From an uncultured Frankiales bacterium (lineage in GTDB: Bacteria; Actinomycetota; Actinomycetes; Mycobacteriales; SCTD01): a stretch of 24,799 nucleotides of DNA. The notes below the pieces were generated by a model that did not search any database, was not told where the DNA came from, and saw only the letters and a list, made by a program, of their open reading frames with translations. The number at the start of each line of letters is the position of its first letter. The stretch's first letter is position 1. The position numbers and the translations under genes are program-made. Positions 14,504 through 23,800 of the stretch are shown in pieces. Location: positions 1 through 24,799 of the forward strand of contig CAMLIA010000042.1 in the NCBI GenBank assembly GCA_946479905.1, in the 5' to 3' direction.

Positions 14504-14863
14504 GTGCCGATCACCACCACTGATCTGCGCACCGAGCTCGGCGCCGGTGCCGCGGACACCATCGGTGGCGTCCCCGACAGCCTCCTGACCAACTGCATCA
14601 GCGTCGCCGACGAGCTCCTGAAGGAGTACGCCGGCGACGACTACCGCACCGCAGGCGACCCGGTGCCCGTCGTCGTTGCTGAGAAGGCCTGGCTGGCGGT
14701 CTCCGTCGAGATCTTCAACCAGCGCAAGGCGCCCAACGGGATCCTCAACCAGGCCTACGCCGGCGACAACGGGGTCTTCGCGCAGGCTGTGCGGATCGGT
14801 AGCGACCCGCTGCGGCCGGCCTACGGGCTGCTGAGGCGCTTCCTCGGGACCGGGATCGCATGA
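14504..14863 (+). CDS. Head-tail adaptor (connector) protein
   Basis: GTG 14504 with AGGGAGGTAGG at 14489-14499. The 119-residue helical protein starts TDLRTELGAG. A helix LLTNCISVADELLKEYAG follows, then an AEKAWLAVSVEIFNQR helix and a C-terminal RPAYGLLRRFLG. This is the all-helical gp6/gp15-like adaptor pattern: short helices starting with a (T)xLRxxLG-type segment and an internal helix with a bound arginine near the end. Adaptors form a ring under the portal after packaging. The gene order (capsid, adaptor, tail genes) supports it. Its stop overlaps the next start (ATGA 14860-14863). Confidence 0.72.
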   Translation: MPITTTDLRTELGAGAADTIGGVPDSLLTNCISVADELLKEYAGDDYRTAGDPVPVVVAEKAWLAVSVEIFNQRKAPNGILNQAYAGDNGVFAQAVRIGSDPLRPAYGLLRRFLGTGIA

Positions 14864-15261
14864 GTAACGCGCTCACCGACCTGCGGGCCGCGATCGTCGC
14901 TGGTCTCCAAGCACAGAACTTCAGCGCCTTCGACGTGCTGCCGGAGAACGCCACGCCGCCGTGCGTCTGGGTGGTCCCGGCCGATCCCTACGTAACTCAC
15001 GAGGGCGCTGGCTTCGGGCGCGCGCTGATCGTGAGGCACCAGGTGAACTTTGCTGCCGCCGCTGGCGTCAACGTCGCCTCGGCCGAGCAGTTGGACGCAA
15101 TGCTCCTCGAGGTCCTCGACGCGCTCGACGCGCTCACCGACGACCCCGAGGCCCCCGACCTGATCACCGGCGACGTCGACCGGGTCGGCACGACGCCGAT
15201 CGGCGGCCAGAACTATCTCGCCGCCACCGTCAACGTCTCGACCGAGATCCGGAGGAACTGA
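14860..15261 (+). CDS. Probable tail terminator protein
   Basis: ATG 14860 is coupled to the adaptor stop by an ATGA overlap. The 133-residue protein has an N-terminal helix (LTDLRAAIVAGLQAQ), then TPPCVWVVPADPYV. A beta strand RALIVRHQVNF, a helix EQLDAMLLEVLDALDAL, and a final strand region with YLAATVNVSTEIRRN follow. This helix-strand-helix-strand layout and the PP-x-x-V-V-P turn fit the gpU-like tail terminator group, which caps the tube and joins it to the head. It could also be another connector of the same fold family, such as a minor head-tail protein. No enzyme motif is present. Confidence 0.6.
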   Translation: MSNALTDLRAAIVAGLQAQNFSAFDVLPENATPPCVWVVPADPYVTHEGAGFGRALIVRHQVNFAAAAGVNVASAEQLDAMLLEVLDALDALTDDPEAPDLITGDVDRVGTTPIGGQNYLAATVNVSTEIRRN

Positions 15262-15264
15262 CCC

Positions 15265-15666
15265 ATGACCGACGAGTACGACGACCAGGTCCAGGCGTCG
15301 ACCGAGCGCCCTCGCATCGCAGACCTCGTGGCGGGCTCCCCGTCGTTCGGTCCGGTGCACCCGTCCGTCGCGGCCGCCCTCTCCGCAACTACGCCGGAGA
15401 CTGTGAGCGCCAAGGCCGGCGAGGTCGTCGAGATCGGCGTGCGCGCCACGGGGGACGACCCGGTACGCCTGTACGCCGAGGGCATCGACGCGCCGCTGCG
15501 GCTCACGCCCGGCGAGGACGGCGACCTGCGCGCGTTCCTCGCCGTCGGGCCCGGGACCACCCGGGTCACCGCACACGCCGGGGCCGCGAGCCCCGTCGAG
15601 TTCACCATCACCACCGACCCGGCCGCGGTCGAGCCCGCCGCCGACCACGAAGGAGACGACTCATGA
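15265..15666 (+). CDS. Probable free-standing Ig-like protein beside the tail tube gene (133 aa)
   Basis: ATG 15265 with GGAGGA at 15251-15256. Residues 1-37 look disordered. Residues about 42-115 read as a beta sandwich: ETVSAKAGEVVEIGVRATG, PVRLYAEGIDAPLRL, DLRAFLAVGPGTTRVTAHAG, PVEFTITTD. That alternation resembles bacterial Ig-like (Big) domains. The acidic tail ends in an ATGA overlap (15663-15666) with the tail tube gene, so the two are made together. Ig-like domains are often fused to tail tube proteins and help weak surface attachment. Here the unit would be a separate protein. The fold is inferred by eye and the function is not established. Confidence 0.55.
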   Translation: MTDEYDDQVQASTERPRIADLVAGSPSFGPVHPSVAAALSATTPETVSAKAGEVVEIGVRATGDDPVRLYAEGIDAPLRLTPGEDGDLRAFLAVGPGTTRVTAHAGAASPVEFTITTDPAAVEPAADHEGDDS

Positions 15667-16079
15667 CCGCACTCGGCACCCGTGCCCTCACCCTCACCGT
15701 CGGCGGCACCGACGTCACCGTGCAGGTGAGCAACTGCCGGATCACGTCCGCCGCCGCGGACTCCGACTTCACCAGCTTCGCCGACGCCGCGTCCGGCGGC
15801 GCGCGGACCTACCACCTCGCCGGCACCGCGGCCCAGGACGTCGACACCGACACCATCTGGGACCAGATCTGGAACCACGCCGGCGAGACCGTGGCCGTCG
15901 TGGTCGCCCCGAACGGTGGCCCCGCGTCCACGACCAAGCCGACGTTCACGGGCAACGTGGTGATCACCGAGCCCGACGGCGACCTCCTGGGCGGCGAGGC
16001 CAACTCCTCGGCGTCCGCGAAGTTCACCATCGACTTCGACTGGGAGTTCACCGCGAAGCCGACCATGGCGACCGCCTGA
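15663..16079 (+). CDS. Major tail tube protein
   Basis: ATG 15663 is in an ATGA overlap with the previous stop and follows AAGGAG at 15650-15655. The frame is open far upstream, but that part shadows other genes. The 138-residue protein is mostly beta: LTLTVGGTDVTVQVSNCRI, the DFTSFADAASGGARTYHLAG segment, WDQIWNHAGETVAVVVAPNG, FTGNVVITEPDGDLLGGEANSSASAKFTIDFDW. The pattern is that of siphovirus tube proteins, including the D-G-D-x-x-G-G turn and a closing strand with tryptophan. Position before the chaperones and tape measure agrees. It should polymerise in rings around the tape measure. Confidence 0.82.
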   Translation: MTALGTRALTLTVGGTDVTVQVSNCRITSAAADSDFTSFADAASGGARTYHLAGTAAQDVDTDTIWDQIWNHAGETVAVVVAPNGGPASTTKPTFTGNVVITEPDGDLLGGEANSSASAKFTIDFDWEFTAKPTMATA

Positions 16080-16082
16080 CCC

Positions 16083-16469
16083 ATGGCGGGCGTCTACGGC
16101 GGCGTCCGGATCATCGGCCTCAACGCCGTGGTCCGGGCGCTGCTGGAGCTCGGTTTGGAGGTCGACGACCTCAAGGACGCGTTCGCGGACATCGCCGCGT
16201 CCGGCGCCCGCCAGGTCGCGGCCTACGCCCCGAAGCTCACCGGCACGCTCGCCGGGGACGTCCGGGGCAACCGGGCGCGCTCTTCGGCGCACGTCGCCGC
16301 CGGCCGGGCATCGGTGCCCTACGCGGGTCCCATCAACTACGGCTGGGCGGCTCACAACATCGAGGCGTCCGGCTTCATGCAGAAGGCCGATAAGGGCTGG
16401 GGCGACTACGCGTTGCGCCGGCTCGAGGCCGAGATCAACAAGCAGATCCGCATCCGCGGCCTGCGGTAG
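16083..16469 (+). CDS. HK97-gp10-like neck / tail completion protein
   Basis: ATG 16083 is 3 nt after the tube stop, with no clear ribosome-binding site, so re-initiation is likely. The 128-residue protein has the gp10 family signature: a helix with AASGARQVAAYAPKLTGTLAGDVRGN, a strand segment SSAHVAAGRASVPYAGPINYGWAAHNIEASGFM and a C-terminal amphipathic helix LRRLEAEINKQI. The AP-x-x-TG-x-L and YAG-x-I-x-x-GW motifs are diagnostic of this group. Family members are neck or tail-completion proteins. They are normally encoded before the tail tube gene; here the gene comes after it. Confidence 0.82.
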   Translation: MAGVYGGVRIIGLNAVVRALLELGLEVDDLKDAFADIAASGARQVAAYAPKLTGTLAGDVRGNRARSSAHVAAGRASVPYAGPINYGWAAHNIEASGFMQKADKGWGDYALRRLEAEINKQIRIRGLR

Positions 16470-16497
16470 CAACCCACGAGGAGACGAGGACTCCGCC

Positions 16498-16881
16498 ATG
16501 ACTGCCAACGACACGAACGAGACCAGGCGCCCGGCTGCTGGAGAGGTGTACGACAGCCTCACCTGGCACGACGAGACCGCGATCGAGACCGCCTTCGACG
16601 TCAGCGTCCACGACCTCATGGCTGAGGTTGTCGACGACGACGTACCGACGTCGATCAAGACGCTGGTCGCGCTCGTCCGCGCCTTCGAGCTGGTGCACCA
16701 CCGGCGTGAGGGCCTCGGCGACAGGGAGGCGCTCGCGAAGGTCCGGCTTCTGACCAACGGGGAGGCCTCGGAACTCCTGGAGGCCTACTTCGGCGGCGAT
16801 GACGAGGAGCAGGCGCCGGAGCCGCTCGAGATCGGCGACGTGCCCGCGAGCCCGGCGGGGGAAGGCGACGCCGCCGAGTAG
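16498..16881 (+). CDS. Tail assembly chaperone, short form (G-like)
   Basis: ATG 16498 with GAGGA at 16486-16490. The 127-residue acidic protein has a helical core: IETAFDVSVHDLMAEVVDDD, TSIKTLVALVRAFELVHH, ALAKVRLLTNGEASELLEAYFGGDD. It ends in an acidic proline-rich tail at TAG 16879-16881. Position just before the tape measure and the second overlapping frame identify it as the G product of the G/GT chaperone pair, which binds the tape measure before tube assembly and is absent from the mature virion. Confidence 0.85.
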   Translation: MTANDTNETRRPAAGEVYDSLTWHDETAIETAFDVSVHDLMAEVVDDDVPTSIKTLVALVRAFELVHHRREGLGDREALAKVRLLTNGEASELLEAYFGGDDEEQAPEPLEIGDVPASPAGEGDAAE

Positions 16882-17003
16882 AGGCGGCCGAACTGCAGGC
16901 AGCTTGGTGCCTCTCGACGGGCCAGTCGGTAGAGACCTACCGGTCCCTGACTCGCATCGAACGCCAGGCCTTCTACGACGTGATCGACCGAAGCAATACC
17001 TGA
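16498..17003 (+). CDS. Tail assembly chaperone, frameshifted long form (GT-like)
   Basis: A -1 frame (codons at positions divisible by 3) is open from 16803, just after a TGA at 16800-16802, to TGA 17001-17003. Past the G stop it encodes EAAELQAAWCLSTG, then YRSLTRIERQAFYDVID. This is the typical T-part of actinophage chaperones, with a helix and an LT-x-x-E/R-x-A-(F/I) motif. There is no start codon of its own with a ribosome-binding site. Slipping at 16857-16863 gives a 168-residue fusion (121 from G, 47 from the new frame). The new part opens with a run of arginines. The T segment recruits the tape measure. Confidence 0.82.
16857..16863 (+). other. Candidate -1 ribosomal slippery site G GGG GAA
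   Basis: The zero-frame codons GGG (16858-16860) and GAA (16861-16863) are preceded by G, giving the heptamer GGGGGAA. This is the only slippery-looking run in the window where the two frames overlap (16803-16881). A -1 slip re-pairs the P-site tRNA perfectly; the A-site pairing has one mismatch at the second position. Exact slip position is inferred. Confidence 0.6.
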
Positions 17004-17028
17004 CGCACCGATGACGAGGGGGTGACCC

Positions 17029-20000
17029 GTGGCCGGACCGATCCGTATCGCGATCCTCGGCAACGGGCGCCAGGCGCGCGCAGAGGCTGCGCTGACCGCT
17101 CGCGCCTACGGTGTGATGGGCAGGTCGGCCAGCCGCACGGGCAAGCTGATCGCGGGCGCGTTCGCCGTGGGCAGCATCGTGCGGCTCGGTGCTGCGGCCG
17201 GGAAGGCCGGCGCCACCTACGTCGGCGCGCTGAACAAGATCCAGGCGCTGACCGGATCGACCGACCAGCAGATCGACCGCGCCGCCGGACGCATCGAGAA
17301 GAACACCAGCGTGTTCGCCAAGATGGGCCAGACGGCCTCCGATGCGGCGGGCGGCATCGTCGAGCTGACGAAGTCGGGCCTCTCGCTGGGCCAGTCGCTG
17401 CGTGCGGTGCGGTCCACGATGGTGCTGGCCAAGGCCGGCGAGCTCGACGTCAAGGACGCCTCCGAGCTGGTCGCGAACACCCTCAACACCTTCAGCCTGA
17501 AGGCCAAGGACGCCAGCAAGATCGCCAACGGGCTGGCGAACGCTGCGAACATCAGCTCGGCGGACGTGTCCGACCTGGCCGAGTCCTTCAAGTACGTCGC
17601 GCCGCTCGCGGCGAAGGCCGGAGTCTCGCTCGACCAGACCAACGCGGTCCTGGCCGAGCTCTCCAACTCCGGCATCAAGGCCTCGCAGGCGGGTACTGCG
17701 CTGCGCACGTTCCTGCTCAACCTGCAGGCTCCGACACCGGCGGCCACCGAGGCCCTGAAGGCGCTCAACGTCCAGGTGTACGACGCCCAGGGCAACATGC
17801 GGCCCCTGCCGAGCCTGATCGGCCAGCTCAACGACGGGCTCGGCGACCTGAGCCAGGCTCAGCAGAACGCGAAGCTGAGGGACATCTTCGGCAAGATCGG
17901 CATCACCGGCGCCCAGGTGATCCTCAAGAACGGCACCAAGGGGCTGGCGGAGTACACCAAGGGCGTCCAGCGCGCGGGCGCTGCCAACAAGCTCGCGCAG
18001 GCCGCGTCCAAGGGTCTCGCGGGCACCTTCTCGGCCATCAAGGCCCAGGTGGTCTCCACCGTGCAGGGCCTGTACCGGGAGTACTCGCCGGCTCTCGACC
18101 AGGGACTGCGCAGGGGCATCGGCTTCATCGCCGACCACAAGCAGGACTTCAAGGATCTCGCCTCGTCGGCCGTGCCGGCGCTCCAGGCCGTCAGCGACGT
18201 GGCGACCGACCACGTCTACCCGGCCCTGAAGTCGCTGTGGGAGCTGGGTAAGGACACCGCCCAGGCCTTCGGGTCCGGCAACGGTGGGCTGGCCAAGTCG
18301 ATCGGCAAGGACCTGCTCGGCGGGCTCGGCGACCTCGCCGATCTGGTGAAGAAGGCCGCCGACGCGCTCGACCGGCTGCCGGGTCCGGTCAAGGCCATGG
18401 CGGTCGAGGCCGGGTTCGCGGCTCTCGTGCTGCCCCGGTTCGCCGGCGCGATCACCAGCGTGACCGGCGCGGTGACGACGAACATTGCTCGGCTGCAGCA
18501 GTGGCGCGCGGAGATGACCTACGCCGAGACCCGGGCCCAGCAGGTGACCGCCACGCTGAGCCGGCTCGGCGGCGCCGCCCGCACCGCGGCCGGCGTGGGC
18601 GGCATGGTCGCGCTGACCGAGGGTGCGAAGCAGAGCAACGGGGCGCTCCAGGCGCTCGGGAACATCGGCGGCGGCGCACTGCTCGGCTTCTCGGTCGGCG
18701 GCCCGATCGGCGCGGCTGTCGGCGGCACCGCTGGGGCCCTCATCACGCTCGCCCAGAACGCGAACAAGGCCGGCGACGCGGTCAAGGCGCAGATCCCGAA
18801 GTTCGAGGGACTGATCGACACTCTCGACGACGTCACCGCTGCCACAACCGAAGCCACTCGACGGAACGTCCTGTACGGCCTCCAGTCCAACGGCACGCTG
18901 GACACCCTGAACCAGTACGGCATCTCGAGCCGGAGTGCCGTGAGCGCGATCCTCGGCGAGGGCAAGGCGCGCGCCCAGATCGGCCGCGTCATCCAGTCGG
19001 AGTCCGCGCAGCGGCGTGCGGCGATGCAGGAGGCGATGAAGCTCCAGCGCGAGTACGACTCCATCGTCGGGTCGGGCACCGCCGAGGAGAGCCGCCGGCA
19101 GGAGCTCGCGAAGCTCATCCAGGGATGGAAGGATGAGGCGACCGCCCACGGCCAGGTCGTCGACACGATCAAGAAGGCGATCGGTACCACGCGCGAGGAC
19201 GTTCGGGCCAAGCGCGAGCAGATCGCGGTGTCGAAGGACTACAGCGGGCTGCTCAAGGGCCTGCCGCCCCGCGCGGTCACCAAGATCAAGGCCGACGGCC
19301 TCGAGCCCACGATCAAGGCCGTCGCGCAGCTGACGCGCCGGTTCCACCTGACGCCGAAGCAGATCCGGATCGCGCTGAAGGCTGCCGGCTTCGAGGGCAC
19401 CAACAAGCAGATCGACCAGGTCCGCGACCGGCTCAAGAACCTGCGCACCGTGAAGCCCGACCTTTCGCCCGCGCTCCGCTCCGTGCAGCAGTTCTCGCTG
19501 GACGCCAAGCGCAAGGCGATCGAGGGCGGCGACGGTGTCGCGGACGGACTCAGGCGCGGCACCGGCCGGGCGCGCGCCGACCTCGGCCCGTTCCAGCGCA
19601 GCCTCTCCGCGGGGATCGGCGCCGCGAAGGGCACTGCCAGCTCCGGTGGCCAGGGAATCGGTGGCGCGCTGGGCTCCGGCATCTACTACGGCGTCGGCAC
19701 CTGGGCGGGCCCGATCGCGAGCCGCGCTGCGGCCATCGTCAGCGCCGCCGTCGCTGCCGCCCGCCGCGCCGCCGACGCGCACTCCCCGTCCCGCAAGACG
19801 TACCAGATCGGCGTCGACATGGGCGACGGCTTCGTGTTCGGCCTCCGCGCTCGGCAGAAGGCCGTGGCCGGCGCCGGCAAGCACTTCATCGAGAAGATGC
19901 TGCGTGGTGTCACGGACGGCTCGCAGGGCATCTCGAAGGTGCTCGACCGGATCACCAGCCTGATCGAGAAGAAGCTGGACGGGAAGAAGCAGGCCGCCCG

Positions 20001-20841
20001 CCGCAAGTCGCTGCTGAAGAGCCTGAAGGACGAGCGGGCTGCGCTGGTCGCCAACGGCAAGGCCCAGGACCGGAACAACAAGCTGCTGGACAAGGCGATC
20101 GAGAAGTACAAGGCGATCAAGCAGCGCGCCGACGAGTTCGCCAACTCGATCTCCTCGGGGTTCAAGACCTACGGCAGCATCGTCGGGCTCGGCACCACCG
20201 GCGGCGGCACCGCGGTCACGCTCCCCGCGATCCTGTCCCAGCTGCAGGCCCGCGCCGGCGTGGCCCAGCAGTTCGCGGCCATCATCCGGAGCCTGAAGGA
20301 CAAGCTCAACAAGACGTCGCTGCGTCAGCTGCTCGAGCAGGCCGCCGGCGGGGACCTCGAGGGGGCTCTGGCGACCGCTCAGGCCGTCGCGGGCGGCGGC
20401 GCGGCTGCGATCGCGCAGATCAACCACCTGACCGAGCAGATCGCCCAGGCGGGCGTCGACCTGGCCGAGAAGATGCGCACGAAGTTCTTCGGTCACGGCC
20501 TGCAGGTCGCCGAGGGCGTCGTGGAGGGCCTCAAGCGCCGCGAGAAGAAGCTGGACCGGGTCGCCGACCGGCTGGCCGCCCAGTTCGTCCGCAAGGCCCA
20601 GGAGGGCCTCCGGATCTCCGCGAAGCCGTCCACGCTCCCGGCCAGCCAGACCCACAACCGGACGTCCGCGGTCGACACCTACGCGCGGTCGCGTGCATCG
20701 GCCGCAACGGGCGGGAACACGTACCAGATCACCGTTGAGGTGCCGGTAGGGGCCGACCCGGTCCAGATCGGCAAGACCATCACGAAGTACGTCGACGCCT
20801 ATGAGCAGGCCGGCGGGCGCCGGCGAGGGGTCCGCAAGTGA
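17029..20841 (+). CDS. Tape measure protein (TP901 type, 1270 aa)
   Basis: GTG 17029 follows a GAGGGGGTG run at 17016-17024; the ATG at 17011 runs straight into a stop. Residues about 64-330 are the TP901 core (NKIQALTG, DASELVANTLNTF, LANAANISSADVSDLAESFKYVAPLAA, ALRTFLLNLQ, LRDIFGKIGI). A glycine-rich hydrophobic stretch at about 545-575 may be a membrane-insertion segment. Later come an HSPSRKTYQIGVDMGDGFVFGL motif (about 922-943), long coiled coils, and a C-terminal beta segment TYQITVEVPVGADP. No lysozyme or peptidase domain is recognised. At the usual 0.15 nm per residue the tail would be about 190 nm. The stop overlaps the next GTG (20838-20841). Confidence 0.95.
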   Translation: MAGPIRIAILGNGRQARAEAALTARAYGVMGRSASRTGKLIAGAFAVGSIVRLGAAAGKAGATYVGALNKIQALTGSTDQQIDRAAGRIEKNTSVFAKMGQTASDAAGGIVELTKSGLSLGQSLRAVRSTMVLAKAGELDVKDASELVANTLNTFSLKAKDASKIANGLANAANISSADVSDLAESFKYVAPLAAKAGVSLDQTNAVLAELSNSGIKASQAGTALRTFLLNLQAPTPAATEALKALNVQVYDAQGNMRPLPSLIGQLNDGLGDLSQAQQNAKLRDIFGKIGITGAQVILKNGTKGLAEYTKGVQRAGAANKLAQAASKGLAGTFSAIKAQVVSTVQGLYREYSPALDQGLRRGIGFIADHKQDFKDLASSAVPALQAVSDVATDHVYPALKSLWELGKDTAQAFGSGNGGLAKSIGKDLLGGLGDLADLVKKAADALDRLPGPVKAMAVEAGFAALVLPRFAGAITSVTGAVTTNIARLQQWRAEMTYAETRAQQVTATLSRLGGAARTAAGVGGMVALTEGAKQSNGALQALGNIGGGALLGFSVGGPIGAAVGGTAGALITLAQNANKAGDAVKAQIPKFEGLIDTLDDVTAATTEATRRNVLYGLQSNGTLDTLNQYGISSRSAVSAILGEGKARAQIGRVIQSESAQRRAAMQEAMKLQREYDSIVGSGTAEESRRQELAKLIQGWKDEATAHGQVVDTIKKAIGTTREDVRAKREQIAVSKDYSGLLKGLPPRAVTKIKADGLEPTIKAVAQLTRRFHLTPKQIRIALKAAGFEGTNKQIDQVRDRLKNLRTVKPDLSPALRSVQQFSLDAKRKAIEGGDGVADGLRRGTGRARADLGPFQRSLSAGIGAAKGTASSGGQGIGGALGSGIYYGVGTWAGPIASRAAAIVSAAVAAARRAADAHSPSRKTYQIGVDMGDGFVFGLRARQKAVAGAGKHFIEKMLRGVTDGSQGISKVLDRITSLIEKKLDGKKQAARRKSLLKSLKDERAALVANGKAQDRNNKLLDKAIEKYKAIKQRADEFANSISSGFKTYGSIVGLGTTGGGTAVTLPAILSQLQARAGVAQQFAAIIRSLKDKLNKTSLRQLLEQAAGGDLEGALATAQAVAGGGAAAIAQINHLTEQIAQAGVDLAEKMRTKFFGHGLQVAEGVVEGLKRREKKLDRVADRLAAQFVRKAQEGLRISAKPSTLPASQTHNRTSAVDTYARSRASAATGGNTYQITVEVPVGADPVQIGKTITKYVDAYEQAGGRRRGVRK

Positions 20842-23800
20842 CCGACCTGACCCAGCTGCTGCGCCTGGAGGTGGAGCGCGATCCCGACCCGGGTGAGGTG
20901 CTCAACCTCAACCCGAACCCGTCCGGCGAGCTCGGCGCGTGGGCGTACGAGACCCCGGTCCCGGGTTCCGATCTGATCGCGGGCGTCGTCTCCGGCGTGC
21001 CCCGGCTGACGTACTACTCGCCGGGCAGCGTGCCCAGCTACTTCTACACCGAGCCGATGCCGGCGGCGCCGGGCCAGTACGCCGCCGCGCGCTGGCTTGC
21101 ACCGTCCGTGCTCGGTCAGTACGCCGTGCGCTTCGAGTGGCTCGACTCCACGAAGACGGTCATCTCCGCGACCACCGCCTCCGCGGCCATGCCCGGGTCG
21201 TTCAGCCCCCGCGCCTACGCGCCGCTGTCCGCTGCGCCGGCCGGCACCCTCTACGTCCGGTTCCGCTTCGACCACTACAGCGGCTCCGGAGGCAATCCGG
21301 ACGCGCTAACCTCGATCGCGTTCATGAACCTCGTGGTCACCGTCGCGGACAGCGCCGCCGAGGTCACCTGGACCCGCACGAACCTGATGCCCACTCCGAC
21401 CGGCGGCGGTGGCCGTGGCGGCTGGGGCTCCGGTGGCGGGGATGTTGGGGTCTCGTCGACCGTCACCCTCGACGGCCGCTCCTCGCTGACGCTGACCGCC
21501 GACAGCGACCGCCCGGCGGCCCTCGTGTCACCGCCCATCTCGGTCATCGCCGGCCGCGACTACGCCCTGCAGGCGCGCTCCCGGCCGCAGACCAAGCGCC
21601 GGGAGGTCACGGTCGCCGCACGGTTCTTCAAGGCCAACGGCGACGAGATCGGGACCTTCGCTGCCGGCACAGCCATGGAGACCGCCGGCGACTGGACCCC
21701 CGTGGTCGGCGGGGTCGTCACCGCGCCGACGAACGCCGCCACGATGCGGCTGCGCGCCCAGTACAAGAACCTCGACAAGGACGAGGTCCACTACCTCAAC
21801 GCCGTGATGGTCGAGCAGGCGTCGACAGTCGGAGCCTGGTTCGACGGCTTCAGCACGAGTATCGACGGCGCGATCACCGACGTCACCTTCGAGTGGGCCG
21901 GCACCCCGCACGCGTCGGCGTCGGTCGCCACCAGCTCGATCGGCGACCCGGGCGAGCTGGTGCCGGTGCCGTTCCAGAACATCCTCGGCCCGAGTCACCA
22001 CATCAGCGTCGACCGGGAGGGCTTCAACGTCGGGTCGCTCGGCGTGCAGCTCTTCGACGCGGTCCTCGACCCGACCCAGAGCGAGATCATCCGTCCCGGC
22101 CGGCGCGTCCGGCTCGTGACCACCGCCGGGGACGTGGTCTACACCGGGAAGATCTTCACCGGTTCGGTGACCTACCACCTGCTGGAGCACGACGAGCAGA
22201 AGCGTGCCGAGGTCAGCATCACCGCCGTGGACGGCACCAACTCCTTGGCGAGCGCGCCGCGCCGCGAGGGCGTGGCCACGATCGCCGAGCTGCCCTACGT
22301 GCTCGAGGGCGCCGGTGTCCCGTGGTCGTGCAACGGTAGCGGCAACCAGGTACCCACGGCGGACGTCGTGGCGTACAACGACAACGCCTCCGCGCTCGAC
22401 CAGGTGGCCGTCACTCGCGACACCGTGCTCGGCTACGCGTGGGTGGACCGCAACGGCGTCCTGCAGGCGTGGGACCGCGACCAGATCGGCACCACGGTCG
22501 CGGCGGTGCTCGACGAGACGAAGTACAACGCGGACATCGACGTCGACTTCGACCTCGACCGGATCATCAACTCCGTCACCGTGCGGGTGCTTCGGGTGAT
22601 CGCCACGACCGGCGCCAGCGAGGAAGTCGTCTTCGGGCCCTACGTCGACGTCGACTCCTACCGGCAGTACGGCGAGCACGCTCAGGAGTACGTGGTCCAG
22701 GGCATCGACGCGGCCGACACTGCGGCCATCCAGGACTACGCCCAGCAGATCCTCGACGCGAACGCGCAGCCGCGGATCCGGGTCAACCAGCTGGTGCTCC
22801 CGATCCGGGAGTCCGACGACCTGCCGATGGCGCTGCTCGACCTGTACGACCTGGTCACCGTGCAGAACGACCGCGCCGGCGTCGACGAGGCCGCCCGGCT
22901 CACGACCATCCAGCACGAGATCACCGCGACCCCCTCGGGGTTCAAGTGGCTGGTCACGGTCGGCTTCTCCGCCGAGGGCTCGGTCGCCCCGTCGACCGCT
23001 GTCCCGGCCCCGCCACCGGGCGTGGGCGAGGTGAAGGACGAGATCGACGGTTCGCTCGACCAGCTCAACACCGACCTCGACACCCTCAACACGGTCACCC
23101 TGCCGGGTGTGCAGGCCGACCTCGCTGACGCGCAGGCACAGATCGCCACGCTGGACGGGCTGTTCCCGATCACGTCGACCAGCATCAGCGACGGCGCGAT
23201 CACCACGCCGAAGATGATCGCCAACAGCATCAACGGCGACCGCATCACGGCGAACACGCTGAACGCCTCGAAGATCGTCGCGCTGAGCATCACCGGCGAC
23301 AAGATCGCCGCCAACGCGATCAGCGCCGACAAGATCGTCGCGAACACCATCGGCGCCGGTCAGCTCGCGGCCAACGCCGTGACGGCGGGGAAGATCGCCG
23401 CCGGTGCGATCGACGGCATGACCCTGACCGGCGTCAACATCGCCTCCGGCACCGTGTCGGCCACCAGCGGGAGCTTCAGCAGCGTCTTCGTGAACGGCTC
23501 CGTCACCGCGGTCGGATCCATCGGCGGCGCTTCCCTGTCGGCGTCCGGTCCGCTCAGCGCCGCGAGCGCCGACATCAACGGCGATGCCCACGCGAACCGG
23601 CTCTACGCGGATAGCTTCAACGGCGGCGGCGTCACCGGAGCCTCGATCGGGGATTCTGGCCAGGTCATCCGCACCCCATCGACCCGGCGCGTGAAGAAGG
23701 ACATCCGGCCGCTGCCGCTGGAGCGTGCGCGCAAGGTGCTCGGCGTCGAAGCGGTGACTTTCAGGTACCGGGACCGGAAGAACTTCGGCGACGCCGTGAT

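Noticed and set aside
16435..20655. 1406-codon open frame on the minus strand opposite the tape measure gene
   Set aside because: Long antisense frames arise when GC-ending codons exclude stops on the other strand. The translation is composition-driven with no domain, and the plus-strand product is a clear tape measure.
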